This document shows positions 35,827 to 45,289 of a DNA stretch of 64,000 nucleotides, piece by piece (positions within the stretch are counted from its first letter, which is position 1; each line of letters opens with the position of its first letter). The position numbers and the translations under genes were made by a program. The notes under the pieces were generated by a model, which saw only the letters and a list, made by a program, of their open reading frames with translations, was not told where the DNA came from and did not search any database. The stretch is from Hydrogenophilales bacterium (lineage in GTDB: Bacteria; Pseudomonadota; Gammaproteobacteria; Burkholderiales; Eutrophovitaceae): positions 1-64,000 of the forward strand of contig CACOJS010000004.1 of NCBI GenBank assembly GCA_902627495.1, written 5' to 3'.

Positions 35827-37014
35827 TTATTCCTTTATAAATTTTGGTGGATACATGTTAAATATTTCTTCATTTAGTTCAGCACCCCAACCAGGCTTGT
35901 GTGGAACTAATAAATCTCCATTAATTATTTCAGGTTTCCATGTCAAAATATCATCTTTCCATGGAACATCATCTGGATCTATTTCCATCACTCGAAAATT
36001 AGGAACAGCTGCACAAAAATGAGCACTCATAAGCGTAGATAGATTCCCATAAAAATTATGAGGTGCAACATTTGTTTCATAAGATTCAGCAATTGCCGCG
36101 ATTTTCATTCCTAGCCATATCCCATTCCATGGAATATCAATAATAGCTACATCCATAGACGCATTTTCAAAAAATGGCCTAAATTCCCTAATACCAAATA
36201 AAGACTCACATGAGGCAATAGGAGTTTTGTTAGCATCTCTTATTCTTCGTAATCCTTCTGGATGATATAAATCAATTTCAAACCAAGTTAACTTTAGATC
36301 ATCAAGTGCCCTAGTAATTTGCAGATACCCCTCAGTCTTAAAGTTGAAATTTAGATCTAGGTGTATGCCCATATCATCTCCTGCCCCTGATCTTAGAGAG
36401 TCAATTTGTTTGATTAGTCCATTAATTATGTGCTTATCAACGTTCAGTTCTGGCCATCCCGAATCACGACCAAAGCCTTGCATTTCCAATATAGGTGTTT
36501 CTGCAAAAGTAAAAATATTGGTTTTAAGACCTTTATACCCTGCATCCTTAACATCTTTTCCTAGTTTTTTTAAATCTTCAAGCGTTTTAACTTGTGGTTT
36601 TTCCATTATTTTGGATAATTCCTCAGAAATTCTATATGTACCACAATGAGACCAATATAAAGGTAGCTTATCCCTGATTGCACCTCCTAATAATGTGTGT
36701 ACAGGCACATCTAAATATTTTCCTTTAATATCAAGCAATGCATTTTCTATAGCTGCAATAGCTTGTTGAGCTATTCCGCCAGGTGCTTGTCTAGAGGACG
36801 CATATAAAAATTGGTGAATTTTTTCATGGCAAATAGGGTCATGATCCACAATTTTATCCATAAACCTTCTAATGATTGTACTTAATCCAGGGCTTCCATA
36901 ACATTCGTTATATTCCGAAATACCTGAAATACCTTCATCTGTTACAATTTTTAAGAAAGAGAAATCTCTCCATCCCGCATTGCAATGCTTAATTTCATAT
37001 TTTTTTATTTTCAT
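35827..37014 (-). CDS. Enolase-superfamily enzyme (mandelate racemase/muconate lactonizing type)
   Basis: A 395-residue sugar-acid-dehydratase-like protein. The N-terminal capping domain (1-115) includes EYNECYGSPGLSTIIRRF. The barrel carries the three metal ligands in successive strands: Asp in IHLDLNFN, Glu in WFEIDLYH and Glu in IASCESLFG. A His in NVAPHNFYG is the likely general base, and KGLKTN replaces the usual KxK, so the second lysine is not obvious. Substrates of this superfamily are hydroxy acids or sugar acids; this one cannot be fixed. It is a single gene on the minus strand divergent from the class II aldolase, with which it could share a pathway. Confidence 0.88.
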   Translation of the reverse strand: MKIKKYEIKHCNAGWRDFSFLKIVTDEGISGISEYNECYGSPGLSTIIRRFMDKIVDHDPICHEKIHQFLYASSRQAPGGIAQQAIAAIENALLDIKGKYLDVPVHTLLGGAIRDKLPLYWSHCGTYRISEELSKIMEKPQVKTLEDLKKLGKDVKDAGYKGLKTNIFTFAETPILEMQGFGRDSGWPELNVDKHIINGLIKQIDSLRSGAGDDMGIHLDLNFNFKTEGYLQITRALDDLKLTWFEIDLYHPEGLRRIRDANKTPIASCESLFGIREFRPFFENASMDVAIIDIPWNGIWLGMKIAAIAESYETNVAPHNFYGNLSTLMSAHFCAAVPNFRVMEIDPDDVPWKDDILTWKPEIINGDLLVPHKPGWGAELNEEIFNMYPPKFIKE

Positions 37015-37330
37015 AAATTCCCCCTTTTCGCAAAAATGTACTGCGATTTGTGTATCAACTATTGTCTACGTTTTCGTAGTCATAAATCACCCACGACATA
37101 ACTGACTTCAACTATTTATATTTTTTCTTTCAAACTCTCCCACGACTCCCTTGTGGTTAACTGCTTGACTGTAATTTCATTATATTCAGTAGACAGGCTA
37201 ACCGATTTACCCATTAATTCAAGCACTATTATATTTACCCGAGCATCGGGGTCGAGTGCACACTCTAACAGATTATTTATTACATAATTTTTAATCTCTG
37301 CTGGCTGTGCGGATTATTCAAGCAGAGGTC
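37015..37330. other. Intergenic region upstream of the enolase-superfamily gene
   Basis: AT-rich, no gene or tRNA recognised. It should contain the promoter for the minus-strand gene. The right edge is repeat A copy 6. Confidence 0.5.
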
Positions 37331-37400
37331 CTTATTTTTTTACCTAAACTAGCAATAAGGGTATTATTATAATAACCGCAACTGGTATCGGGGAGACACT
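37331..37400 (+). repeat. Hairpin intergenic repeat A, copy 6
   Basis: CTTATTTTTTTACCTAAACT, GCAATAAGGGTATTATTATAATAACCGC and AACTGGTATCGGGGAGACAC. The left TATACCCC part is missing and the stem is weakened. It abuts a decayed MORN start. Confidence 0.75.
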
Positions 37401-37401
37401 G

Positions 37402-37497
37402 TGAGAGTTTTACTGTTTCCATTGTTATCTCTATTCCTAACACTCCAACGTTGGACTCAGAGTGCATTGCGGAAAAGAGTTATCGTAGTGTACATCT
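37402..37497 (+). pseudogene. MORN-gene start remnant
   Basis: GTG 37402 opens VRVLLFPLLSLFL, the signal peptide of the MORN family (compare VRVLLLLFLSLFL at 23916). A one-base deletion after CTATTCCTA then shifts the frame; the expected continuation TLQRWTQSAL is present in the next frame. The rest of the gene is gone and the class II aldolase begins directly after. Confidence 0.7.
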
Positions 37498-37519
37498 TAC
37501 TTAAAATCGAGGAGAACTG

Positions 37520-38332
37520 ATGCTGAATCTTGGAGAACGTAAATCAATTTACCAACCCGAGCAAAACAATTTAGAGTTTCCACAGGAGTTTAAAACGAAT
37601 GATTTAGAGGCTTTGCGGCAACGAAGAAAAAGACACCTTGTCGCTGCGTGTAGGGCATTTGCACAATGGAACTTTGACTATGGTTTTGCTGGTCACTTAA
37701 CCGTAAGAGATCCAGGAAATCCCGAACTGTATTGGACAAACCCGATGGCAGTTCATTTTGGTCAAGTCAAAGTGTCAAATTTGATTCTTGTCGATCATGA
37801 TGGACGAGTTGTTGAGGGAAACTATGCCGTAAATCAAGCGGGCTTTGTCTTACACGCAGCTGTGCACTCAGAGCATCCAGATATCTTGGCTATGTGCCAT
37901 GCACATACGGAATATGGCGTGGCATATTCAACTCTGGGACGCCTCCTGCCTCCAATAAGCCAGGATGTTTGTGCATTTTTTGAAGATCACGTGGTAATCT
38001 TAGATGACGCTGGGAAAGTTGCGGTTGAAACCGATGCGGGCAACAGGATAGCTAAATCTTTCAAGGGTATAACCGCGGCTATTCACCAAAATCATGGACT
38101 GTTGCTTGCTAGTAGGCACAGTATTGATGCGGCGGCATGGAGGTTCATGGCCTTTGAACGTTGCTGTAAACAACAGTTAGCAATCGATGCCGCCGGTCAT
38201 AAGCCAATTGAAATTTCGCCCGAGAGAGCGAGATACAGCCGCGAGCATGTTGGCAGTGAGTATATCGCTTGGCTTAGTTTTCAGACAGTTTATAACGACT
38301 TAGAAAATAAATACCCAGACATGTTTGATTGA
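37520..38332 (+). CDS. Class II aldolase/adducin-domain protein
   Basis: A 270-residue protein with a good GAGGAGAACTG leader. GFAGHLTVRDPGNPELYWTNP is the conserved N-terminal phosphate-loop region. AMCHAHTEYGVAYSTLGRLL supplies two zinc-ligand histidines and IHQNHGLLLAS the third, giving the HxH..H zinc set of fuculose-aldolase-like proteins. Family members are sugar-phosphate aldolases, epimerases or decarboxylases; the short form without other domains is common in catabolic clusters. It is divergent from the enolase-superfamily gene and convergent with an acyl-CoA dehydrogenase. Confidence 0.88.
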   Translation: MLNLGERKSIYQPEQNNLEFPQEFKTNDLEALRQRRKRHLVAACRAFAQWNFDYGFAGHLTVRDPGNPELYWTNPMAVHFGQVKVSNLILVDHDGRVVEGNYAVNQAGFVLHAAVHSEHPDILAMCHAHTEYGVAYSTLGRLLPPISQDVCAFFEDHVVILDDAGKVAVETDAGNRIAKSFKGITAAIHQNHGLLLASRHSIDAAAWRFMAFERCCKQQLAIDAAGHKPIEISPERARYSREHVGSEYIAWLSFQTVYNDLENKYPDMFD

Positions 38333-38474
38333 TACCCAATAACTTTCCCATCAATCTCATGGATTTTAGGTAGAAAATTGAAGCAAGATATTCTAATGAC
38401 CATAAAAGTGGTATTAAGTATTAGAAACCGCAAAACGCTTACCATGACGGTGATAAAAGTCAAGTGCTCAGAAA

Positions 38475-39770
38475 CTACCATAGATCGTACTTCTGCAGTT
38501 CTGCTCGGCCGACAACCATATGATGCACCTCATCGGGACCATCTGCGAATCGCAAATGCCGCAAATCTGCATACATTGTCGCCAGTGGTGTCCATTGCGA
38601 TATCCCAGCGGCACCATACATTTGCATCGCTTGATCAATGATCAAACATACCTTCTCCGGCACCATCGCTTTTACGGCACTAACATAAACACGGGCCTCT
38701 TTATTTCCCAAGACATCCATAGCCTTCGCGGCCTGCAATACTGCGAGACGCATAGCGTTAATTTCTATACGTGCTCTCGATATAACTTCAACGTTTTTTC
38801 CAAGTTTTGCGATGGGTTTTCCGAACGCTTCTCTGGAACCAGACCGGCGCACCATTAGTTCCAGTGCTTTTTCAGCTTTTCCAATAGATCGCATGCAGTG
38901 GTGAATTCGTCCGGGTCCTAGTCGCAACTGAGAAATCTCAAAACCACGGCCCTCACCAAGGAGTATATTCTCTTTAGGAACACGGACATTTCTAAGCTTG
39001 ATATGCATGTGACCGCGTGGTGCATGATCCTGACCGAATACCTGCATGCCTTCAACAATTTCCACACCGGGTGTATCTTTAGGCACTAAAATTTGTGATT
39101 GTTGCTTAGCGGGGTGTGCATCGGGACTTGTTTTAACCATGGTAATCATAATTTTGCACCGTGGATCACCAGCTCCTGAGATGTAGAACTTGTCACCATT
39201 TATCACCCATTCATCTCCCTCTAAGACGGCACTAGTACTGATGTTTTTAGCGTCTGAAGAAGCTAGTCCTGGTTCCGACATTGCATATGCGGACCGAATT
39301 TCGCCGTTTAATAGGGGTTTTAACCACTTCTCTTTCTGCTCAGGCGTCCCCACCCTCTCTAACACCTCCATGTTTCCAGTGTCTGGAGCACTGCAATTCA
39401 AGCTCTCCGATGCCAACTCATATTTACCGAGCTCAGCCGCAATATATGCATAATCTAAATTAGTCAAACCCTCTCCCGTGTCTGAGTCAGGTAAGAAAAA
39501 ATTCCATAAACCCGATTCCTTTGCCTTTTGTTTCGCCGCATCCAGTAGTTCAAGTTGTCTCGGGTGCCATGTCCAACGGTCGTCTTTTTCTTTATTCAAA
39601 GCAAAGAATTCCCCTGTTATAGGTTTGACATTTTCCTCAATATGTATCTTTAGACGAGCCATTAATGGCTGTGCTGCTCTCGACATTGATAATTCAAATA
39701 ACTCAGGATTTAACGTAGTTCTATTTTTGGCACTTAAACTCTTCTCTTTCTTATATTCTATTTCATCCAT
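38475..39770 (-). CDS. Acyl-CoA dehydrogenase (ACAD10/11-like)
   Basis: A 431-residue FAD enzyme. AYAMSEPGLASSDAKNISTSA and WVINGDKFYISGAGDPRCKI form the FAD/substrate middle domain. The C-terminal helix bundle includes RLGPGRIHHCMRSIGKAEKALELM and MYGAAGISQWTPLATMYADL, and RHLRFADGPDEVHHMVVGRAEL carries the catalytic Asp typical of ACAD10/11-type enzymes that act on long or 4-hydroxy acyl-CoAs. It has a good start (AGGGGAAAAGTGTC then ATG). A truncated close copy of its first ~105 codons lies beside tRNA-Ser at 16011-16323. It lies just downstream of the paired cyclases on the same strand. Confidence 0.93.
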   Translation of the reverse strand: MDEIEYKKEKSLSAKNRTTLNPELFELSMSRAAQPLMARLKIHIEENVKPITGEFFALNKEKDDRWTWHPRQLELLDAAKQKAKESGLWNFFLPDSDTGEGLTNLDYAYIAAELGKYELASESLNCSAPDTGNMEVLERVGTPEQKEKWLKPLLNGEIRSAYAMSEPGLASSDAKNISTSAVLEGDEWVINGDKFYISGAGDPRCKIMITMVKTSPDAHPAKQQSQILVPKDTPGVEIVEGMQVFGQDHAPRGHMHIKLRNVRVPKENILLGEGRGFEISQLRLGPGRIHHCMRSIGKAEKALELMVRRSGSREAFGKPIAKLGKNVEVISRARIEINAMRLAVLQAAKAMDVLGNKEARVYVSAVKAMVPEKVCLIIDQAMQMYGAAGISQWTPLATMYADLRHLRFADGPDEVHHMVVGRAELQKYDLW

Positions 39771-39852
39771 GACACTTTTCCCCTATTAGTATAATCAGCG
39801 ACTCAATCATGAGTTACCAATACAAATAATATACACATCAACCTAAAATCAA

Positions 39853-41442
39853 TTATTTATTAATATTCCACAGTTTATCTATTGCCTCTGCATGATTTAC
39901 TAACTGTTTTTTTACCTCACTCAGTTCATCCAGAATGAATTGAAGTTCCGATTTATTCTGGTTATCAGGATATTGCTTATGACCGCTATTATCGACAAAA
40001 TTGTCCTCTCGGGACTTATCGGTCTCTTTGAATTTACGACCTTTTAATGAAAAAACTTTTATTTTTCTAGCAATTCCTCTCATTTTGATAGTATCTTTTT
40101 CTTCAACCTCGATCATATCCTGAGCATGTACATAGGTTTCATAGGACATCCATATTCCATTTGCGTCCGCACCAGACTCTAATCTTTGTGCTACGTTTAC
40201 TTCCCCTCCAATAATGGTGTAGGTCAGCCTCTGGTCACTACCGAAGTTACCTACATTGCAATATCCGGTATTAATCCCCATTCGAACTTGAAAGGGATCA
40301 ACAAATCCTTCATTACTCCATTTCTCCTGCAATTCAACCAGTCGCTCTTGCATCCTTAATCCCATTTCCACACAAGCACGAGCATCTTCCTTTTCTCCCC
40401 TACTTTCTGGATCACCAAAGAACACCATCATCGCATCACCAATATACTTATCTATGGTTGCTCCGCAATCTAACGCTATTGTAGTCATCTCTGAAAAATA
40501 CTCATTGAGATACTTCGTTAAATCCTCAGGTTGAAGACCTTCAGATGTCGATGTGAAATTCGCGATATCACTAAAGAATATTGTCAACTTCTTACGGCGA
40601 GTCGCTATAGCAGTATCATAATTACCTTGAACAAAAGCCTCATGGATCTGTGGCGGTATATACTTACCAAGCTGCCCTGATAACCTCTTTAAGATCTCAT
40701 TCTGATCATCAGATTTCTTTAAAACCTGCTTCATTAATTCTTCCCTAACCTCTAATTTCTTTTTCCACAATAGCTCCACTGACGAAATACTCGTAACGTG
40801 TTTTCTAAACATTACAATCATATTAAACTCAGAATAACCGTAGCCTGTTAAGTTTTTCTCCGTGATGGGTTCCAGGGTAAAGTTGAAATATTTGCGTAAA
40901 AATTTTGTCAATATAAATAAAACCACCCCACGTATAAAAGCCTCTTGATGAAGCTCAGCTGCCATTACAGCCTTTAAGTTAAAAACACCATCAGTTCCCT
41001 TAGTTTCCCCGAAAAAACCGTATCTGATACCCTCAACACCTTGGGTGGCATCACTTATATTACTATTAAAATCTGTTATACATATTTCCATGATTTCATT
41101 TAAATTTTGAAAACTCTCCTCATCTACACTAGTACGAAGCTTTTCGGAAAAAACTCCAGATTTTTCTATCAAATTTGGTACGATATTGTTAATCATCATT
41201 TCTCCGTGATTAAATCCGAACGCCAGTATTGATTTTTCCCCAAATTGGTCAAGAGCAGCTCTATGCATAGCACTCCGAATTTCAAACGGATATTGCCCTT
41301 CTGGGTCTAGCTCACTAATTCCATACCCCTCAAGCACTTGATGACCAATTTTTCCAAAAAAGTCCATCGTTTCGATTGTACTTAGCAAAACCTTTCCTGA
41401 TACGGTTACTCGTTTTTTTGAATTATTTTCTGTCGAAACCAT
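39853..41442 (-). CDS. Soluble class III cyclase with local-family N-terminal domain (3)
   Basis: The product is 529 residues. N-terminal domain: RVTVSGKVLLSTIETMDFFGKIGHQVLEGYGI..YPFEIRSAMHRAALDQFGEKSILAFGFNHGEM, with a longer middle segment ending in LEPITEKNLTGYGYSEFNMI. The catalytic domain (about 280-445) retains FFSDIANFT, TIDKYIGDAMM, LTYTIIGG and VNVAQRLES. The C-terminal tail departs from its relatives (DNFVDNSGHKQYPDNQNK then LQFILDELSEVKKQL), so the coiled-coil partner may differ. It starts 17 bases after the stop of the cyclase upstream, forming a two-cyclase operon. Confidence 0.92.
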   Translation of the reverse strand: MVSTENNSKKRVTVSGKVLLSTIETMDFFGKIGHQVLEGYGISELDPEGQYPFEIRSAMHRAALDQFGEKSILAFGFNHGEMMINNIVPNLIEKSGVFSEKLRTSVDEESFQNLNEIMEICITDFNSNISDATQGVEGIRYGFFGETKGTDGVFNLKAVMAAELHQEAFIRGVVLFILTKFLRKYFNFTLEPITEKNLTGYGYSEFNMIVMFRKHVTSISSVELLWKKKLEVREELMKQVLKKSDDQNEILKRLSGQLGKYIPPQIHEAFVQGNYDTAIATRRKKLTIFFSDIANFTSTSEGLQPEDLTKYLNEYFSEMTTIALDCGATIDKYIGDAMMVFFGDPESRGEKEDARACVEMGLRMQERLVELQEKWSNEGFVDPFQVRMGINTGYCNVGNFGSDQRLTYTIIGGEVNVAQRLESGADANGIWMSYETYVHAQDMIEVEEKDTIKMRGIARKIKVFSLKGRKFKETDKSREDNFVDNSGHKQYPDNQNKSELQFILDELSEVKKQLVNHAEAIDKLWNINK

Positions 41443-41459
41443 TGAATTATTTATTCTTT

Positions 41460-42998
41460 TTACCTTTTTTGTTCTAAAAGTTTTTCTATTTTCTCGTTTA
41501 TGTCAGCCAACTTACCCCGAACCTCATGCTTAAATTTCTCTGAATCCTTTTCAAGCCTATCAATCTTTGATAATTCCCTTCTTGTTGCTATTTTTGTCTT
41601 ATTTGATGTTCTTCTTCCTCTATTTATCTTGGTATCAATAACCGAAAACACTTTAATTTCTCGGCTAATACCTTTCATCTTAATTGCTGCACGTTGCTCC
41701 ACTCTAATCATGTCTTGAGCATGTGCATAGGTCTCGTAAGACATCAATATTCCATCGGCATCTGCGCTAGCCTCTAACCTTTGGGCAACATTAACTTCTC
41801 CTCCAATAATCGTATACGTAAGCCTTTGATCACTGCCAAAATTACCTACATTACAATATCCTGTATTAATGCCCATACGAACTTGAAAAGGATCGGCAAA
41901 TCCCTCATTACGCCACTTCTCTTGCAATTCCTCCATCCGCTCTTGCATCCTCAACGCCATCTCCACACAAGCTCGAGCATCTTCTTTTTCTCCTTTACTT
42001 TCAGGATCACCAAAGAACACCATCATGGCATCACCTATATACTTATCAATTGTCGCTCCACAGTCCAAGGCAATCGCCGTCATCTCCGAAAAGTACTCAT
42101 TCAGATACTTCGTTAGATCTTCCGGTTGCAAGCCCTCAGAGGTCGATGTGAAATTTACGATATCGCTAAAAAATATTGTAAGCTTCTTGCGGCGAGTGGC
42201 TATTTTGGTATCGTACTGACCCTTAAGAATTGCATTGTGTATTTGAGGCGGAATATATTTCCCCACCTGATTTGACAGTGTGTCAACTTCTTTTAGAACA
42301 TTTTTAAATAGTGCTTCTCTGAATTTACTTTTTTGTTTGGTTATAAGAAGATCCGTTGATTGCAATCTGGAATGTTTGGTAAATTTTGCCGTAAAATATT
42401 CAACTGGGAAACCATCATCAATAAAACTTTCGGCGTGATTATAGGATAGCTCCAGATCCCAGTACTTCCCGAACATACTATTCAGACCATATATAGCCAT
42501 TCCTTCAAAATATGGCCTCTGATATGACTTATTTGCATGATAGGTGCGGATTGTGTATCTCCCAGAAGAAGAAGTTTTTAGCGTAAGACTAAATGGCAAG
42601 GAAGATATCATGACAGATCTAGTCCATTCGTCTGAAACCCGAACCCAATCTTTCATTAATTCATCAAGAGCCGTGAAGTTTAATTCAGCATCCTGTGATA
42701 CAAATTGTTTTTCCATCTTATCTCTTTTGGTATAAATCTCCTTGTATAGACCTGCTCCCATCTCCGCTGTTTGGAAACCTAACCCTTTCAAAGCAACGTT
42801 CCCATATTTTGTAGAGAGAGCGTGATGCATAAGACTTCTCAATTCATAAGAATACTCCGCGTCTTCGTCGATTTGATCTATTCCATATTGCTCCAACACA
42901 TCCTTAGCGAGATTCCCAAACTCACTCATAACAGATACTGTGTGTAGCAAAGTTTTGCCCGTAACCCGGGCCCGATCATCAAGTTTTTTCGAGTCCAT
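41460..42998 (-). CDS. Soluble class III cyclase with local-family N-terminal domain (4)
   Basis: The product is 512 residues from ATG 42998, preceded by GGGAG; a longer frame to 43049 would run into repeat A and is less likely. The N-terminal domain reads RVTGKTLLHTVSVMSEFGNLAKDVLEQYGI..YSYELRSLMHHALSTKYGNVALKGLGF. The middle section (SSSGRYTIRTYHANKSYQRP) differs strongly from its relatives. The catalytic domain has FFSDIVNFT, DCGATIDKYIGDAMMVFF, LTYTIIGGEVNVAQRLEA, all catalytic positions kept. The tail ends in a charged coiled coil. It is the upstream member of a tandem cyclase pair, with repeat A copy 7 at its promoter. Confidence 0.92.
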   Translation of the reverse strand: MDSKKLDDRARVTGKTLLHTVSVMSEFGNLAKDVLEQYGIDQIDEDAEYSYELRSLMHHALSTKYGNVALKGLGFQTAEMGAGLYKEIYTKRDKMEKQFVSQDAELNFTALDELMKDWVRVSDEWTRSVMISSLPFSLTLKTSSSGRYTIRTYHANKSYQRPYFEGMAIYGLNSMFGKYWDLELSYNHAESFIDDGFPVEYFTAKFTKHSRLQSTDLLITKQKSKFREALFKNVLKEVDTLSNQVGKYIPPQIHNAILKGQYDTKIATRRKKLTIFFSDIVNFTSTSEGLQPEDLTKYLNEYFSEMTAIALDCGATIDKYIGDAMMVFFGDPESKGEKEDARACVEMALRMQERMEELQEKWRNEGFADPFQVRMGINTGYCNVGNFGSDQRLTYTIIGGEVNVAQRLEASADADGILMSYETYAHAQDMIRVEQRAAIKMKGISREIKVFSVIDTKINRGRRTSNKTKIATRRELSKIDRLEKDSEKFKHEVRGKLADINEKIEKLLEQKR

Positions 42999-43023
42999 AA
43001 TACTCCCTATCTGACCACAATTA

Positions 43024-43110
43024 ATATACCTTAAAATACCCTCAATCACTTATTTTTTAACTTTCCTAGCGATATAGGTATTATTAGTTTAAAAACCGTA
43101 ACTGGCATCT
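43024..43110 (+). repeat. Hairpin intergenic repeat A, copy 7 (degenerate)
   Basis: TATACCTTAAAATACCCTC, CACTTATTTTTTAACTTTCC, TAGCGATATAGGTATTATTAG and CCGTAACTGGCATC. Recognisable over its full length but with a damaged stem. It separates a cyclase start from a YwqK-like remnant. Confidence 0.7.
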
Positions 43111-43173
43111 AGATATTGGACAACTAATTCTGCTGCTGAATACTCTATCAGTTCTAGTGCCCCCTCAGAGTAG

Positions 43174-43344
43174 GGTGACGAGATTCAGTATAGATTTATA
43201 GTGGAGCAAGATGATCTTTACTCTAAAGCGTTCATTGAGAAGGGTCAGTTAGAAACGATAGGTACTTATAAAAATGGTGAGGCAGTAAGTAAGTGGGAGA
43301 CATACAACAAAGACGGAACCCTTAATAGTGAGGAAGAGTATTGA
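43174..43344 (+). pseudogene. YwqK/MORN_2-like gene remnant
   Basis: One frame reads GDEIQYRFIVEQDDLYSKAF, IEKGQLETIGTYKNGEAVSK and WETYNKDGTLNSEEEY-stop. It has the GxxKNGxxxxxWxxYxxDGxL rhythm of MORN_2 repeats. A stop precedes it, and a signal-peptide-like LLLNTLSVLV lies in another frame just upstream, so the start has been lost by an indel. Confidence 0.6.
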
Positions 43345-43440
43345 CGACACTTTACGGAGAGATGTATCTAAAATAGTGATGGTAATATTACTTACATTAC
43401 CTATCATGGTTTGAGTACCCTCCTGCGGAAAAGCCAAGGC

Positions 43441-43809
43441 ATGAAAAGACTATTACTCATATTCCTAACAACCCTCTCGGCTAAGACAATGGCAGAGTGG
43501 GTGGAATATGACTCTGACGTTAATAACAATAAGTATTTTTATGAGGCGGCCAAAGTTCATAGACAGGTTGATTTAGTCTTTGTATGGCATAGAATTCAAT
43601 ATGCTTTTGCTACAGAATACGGTGACTATAGTTCGGCCGCCTACTATAAGATAAATTGTCTAGAAAATACTATCCAATTTCTCTCAATTACTTTTTACTC
43701 TGATGAGAACTGGCTTGACAAAAACTGGGCAGGTAAGCAAGGACAGATAAACTTTATCAAGCCCAATTCCCAAGAGAAGAAGTTGCAGAATATCGTATGT
43801 ATGAATTAA
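43441..43809 (+). CDS. Secreted surface-adhesin-E-like protein
   Basis: The product is 122 residues from ATG 43441 (the frame extends to 43411). Signal peptide MKRLLLIFLTTLSAKTMA is followed by EWVEYDSDVNNNKYFYEAAK, VFVWHRIQYA, AYYKINCLENTIQFLSITFY and a closing NIVCMN. The W, Y, central C and terminal VC pattern matches the paralogs at 20803 and 48126 despite low identity. Members of this family are exported, and the role is not established. It lies between a cyclase and a curA-like gene, downstream of repeat A and a YwqK remnant. Confidence 0.65.
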   Translation: MKRLLLIFLTTLSAKTMAEWVEYDSDVNNNKYFYEAAKVHRQVDLVFVWHRIQYAFATEYGDYSSAAYYKINCLENTIQFLSITFYSDENWLDKNWAGKQGQINFIKPNSQEKKLQNIVCMN

Positions 43810-43810
43810 C

Positions 43811-44128
43811 CCATGAAATAACTAACCCTAATAGCTCTACTGACTTTCCCATCACCACTCACTGCAGAGCGGTTGAATTGAAGATGATCATGATTTCTGA
43901 TGAAGCTTCCAACTTGATTCTTTTCATATGAGATGGGCTTTAGTAGCCACCCTTATGTCAGGCATATGGGACACCGGTTTACGGTACCAGTCTTACGAGG
44001 ATTGTATTCGCCTTGGTGTCAGGGCGAGCTATCTGGCTAGCCAGGAGCATGGAAAGAATTTTTACGATATAGACCCAGAGACTCGGGAAGATTATCATAG
44101 TGTTTTTAAATGTATTCCCAGCAAGTAA
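43811..44128 (+). pseudogene. Decayed secreted protein gene
   Basis: ATG 43813 opens MK, then a TAA stop, then LTLIALLTFPSPLTAERLN, evidently a signal peptide broken at codon 3. Further on, ATG 43928 begins an open frame ending SYEDCIRLGVRASYLASQEH..YHSVFKCIPSK, with two cysteines spaced as in a small secreted domain. The two parts are out of frame. I interpret one disrupted gene, although the downstream 66-codon frame might still be translated. Confidence 0.45.
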
Positions 44129-44166
44129 TTTGAGTTCTTCCTCTCTCCCAAATCCACCTCAACCTT

Positions 44167-45177
44167 TTATTCAGCTACTTTAATAAGTAATTTTCCAAAG
44201 TTTTTGCCATTCATTAAACCAATAAAAGCCGATGGTGCGTTTTCTAGGCCCATCACAACATCTTCTTTATATTTTATTTTTCCTTCTTGAATCCATCTCG
44301 CCATTCTTTTCATTCCAATATGATATTTCTGGGCAAACTGAAAAACCAAAAATCCCTCCGTTGTAGCTTGATTAGTCAACATTGATCTATGGGTTCTCAG
44401 TCCAGGCTCAGGTTCCGTTAGATTATATTGCGAAATAACTCCACAAACTGCAACTCTCGCATAATTTGCAAGCTGATTAATCACGGCATCTGTTATTTTC
44501 CCTCCGACATTATCAAAGTAGACATTTATTCCCTCAGGACAATATTCCCTCAATTTTTCATCTATATTTTCATTTTTATAGTCAATTGCCGCATCGAAAT
44601 TCAAGGTATCTGTTAGGAATGTACATTTTTCTTTACCCCCTGCAATACCTACAACTTTACAGCCTCCAATTTTTGCAATTTGACCTACTAACTGGCCCAC
44701 CGCACCAGAAGCTGCAGATACAACGACTGTGTCGCCTGGAATAGGTTTCCCCACATGCAAAAGTCCAAAAAATGCGGTCATACCGGGCATTCCCAACACA
44801 CCGACAGCAGTTTGAATGGGAGCAAGAGACGGGTCAACTTTTCTAATTGATGAAGGGTTAGCAATGGCATACTCTTGCCAACCTAGCGTGAAACCTTCAA
44901 CTATGTCGTCTTTATCATAGTCTGGACTTTTTGTTTCTATCACCCTACCCACAGCCCCACCGACTATGACATCCCCTTCATTGAGAGAAGCAGCATAGCT
45001 TTTAGCACTGCTCATCCTACCCCTCATATAAGGATCCAGAGATAACCATAATATCTTTATCAATACCTCTCCATGCCTTATTTCTGGTATGGGTGACTCT
45101 TTTATTTCAAAATTGTCTAGTATTGGCATACCTACCGGTCTTGTCTTCATTATTATTTGTTTATTCATTTGCGTCAT
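44167..45177 (-). CDS. NADP-dependent MDR reductase (CurA / leukotriene B4 dehydrogenase family)
   Basis: The product is about 336 residues. SLDPYMRGRMS and FTLGWQEYAIA are hallmark N-terminal strings of the CurA/LTB4DH family, VVVSAASGAVGQLVGQIAKI is the NADP-binding AASGAVG motif, and YFDNVGG and GISQYN-like GVISQYNLTE follow. These zinc-free enzymes reduce the 2-alkenal or enone double bond (curcumin, prostaglandin analogues). AAGGA lies six bases before ATG 45177, which is preferred to the upstream TTG or ATG. It is downstream of cyclase 5 on the minus strand. Confidence 0.9.
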   Translation of the reverse strand: MTQMNKQIIMKTRPVGMPILDNFEIKESPIPEIRHGEVLIKILWLSLDPYMRGRMSSAKSYAASLNEGDVIVGGAVGRVIETKSPDYDKDDIVEGFTLGWQEYAIANPSSIRKVDPSLAPIQTAVGVLGMPGMTAFFGLLHVGKPIPGDTVVVSAASGAVGQLVGQIAKIGGCKVVGIAGGKEKCTFLTDTLNFDAAIDYKNENIDEKLREYCPEGINVYFDNVGGKITDAVINQLANYARVAVCGVISQYNLTEPEPGLRTHRSMLTNQATTEGFLVFQFAQKYHIGMKRMARWIQEGKIKYKEDVVMGLENAPSAFIGLMNGKNFGKLLIKVAE

Positions 45178-45212
45178 AACCATTCCTTTCAAGCTTTAGA
45201 CTATCTGTACTC

Positions 45213-45289
45213 AAACCCACCGAGGGGCGGCTTCTTTTTCTTTATTCGCGGTAGCTATAATCCATATATCTTTTATTCTAATCAAATAA
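45213..45289 (-). repeat. Cyclase 3'-flank repeat B, copy 5 (divergent)
   Basis: AACCCACCGAGGGGCGGCTTC, TTTATTCGCGGTAGCTATAATC and ATATATCTTTTATTCTAATC. It corresponds to the other copies after the cyclase stop but is more diverged. Confidence 0.55.
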
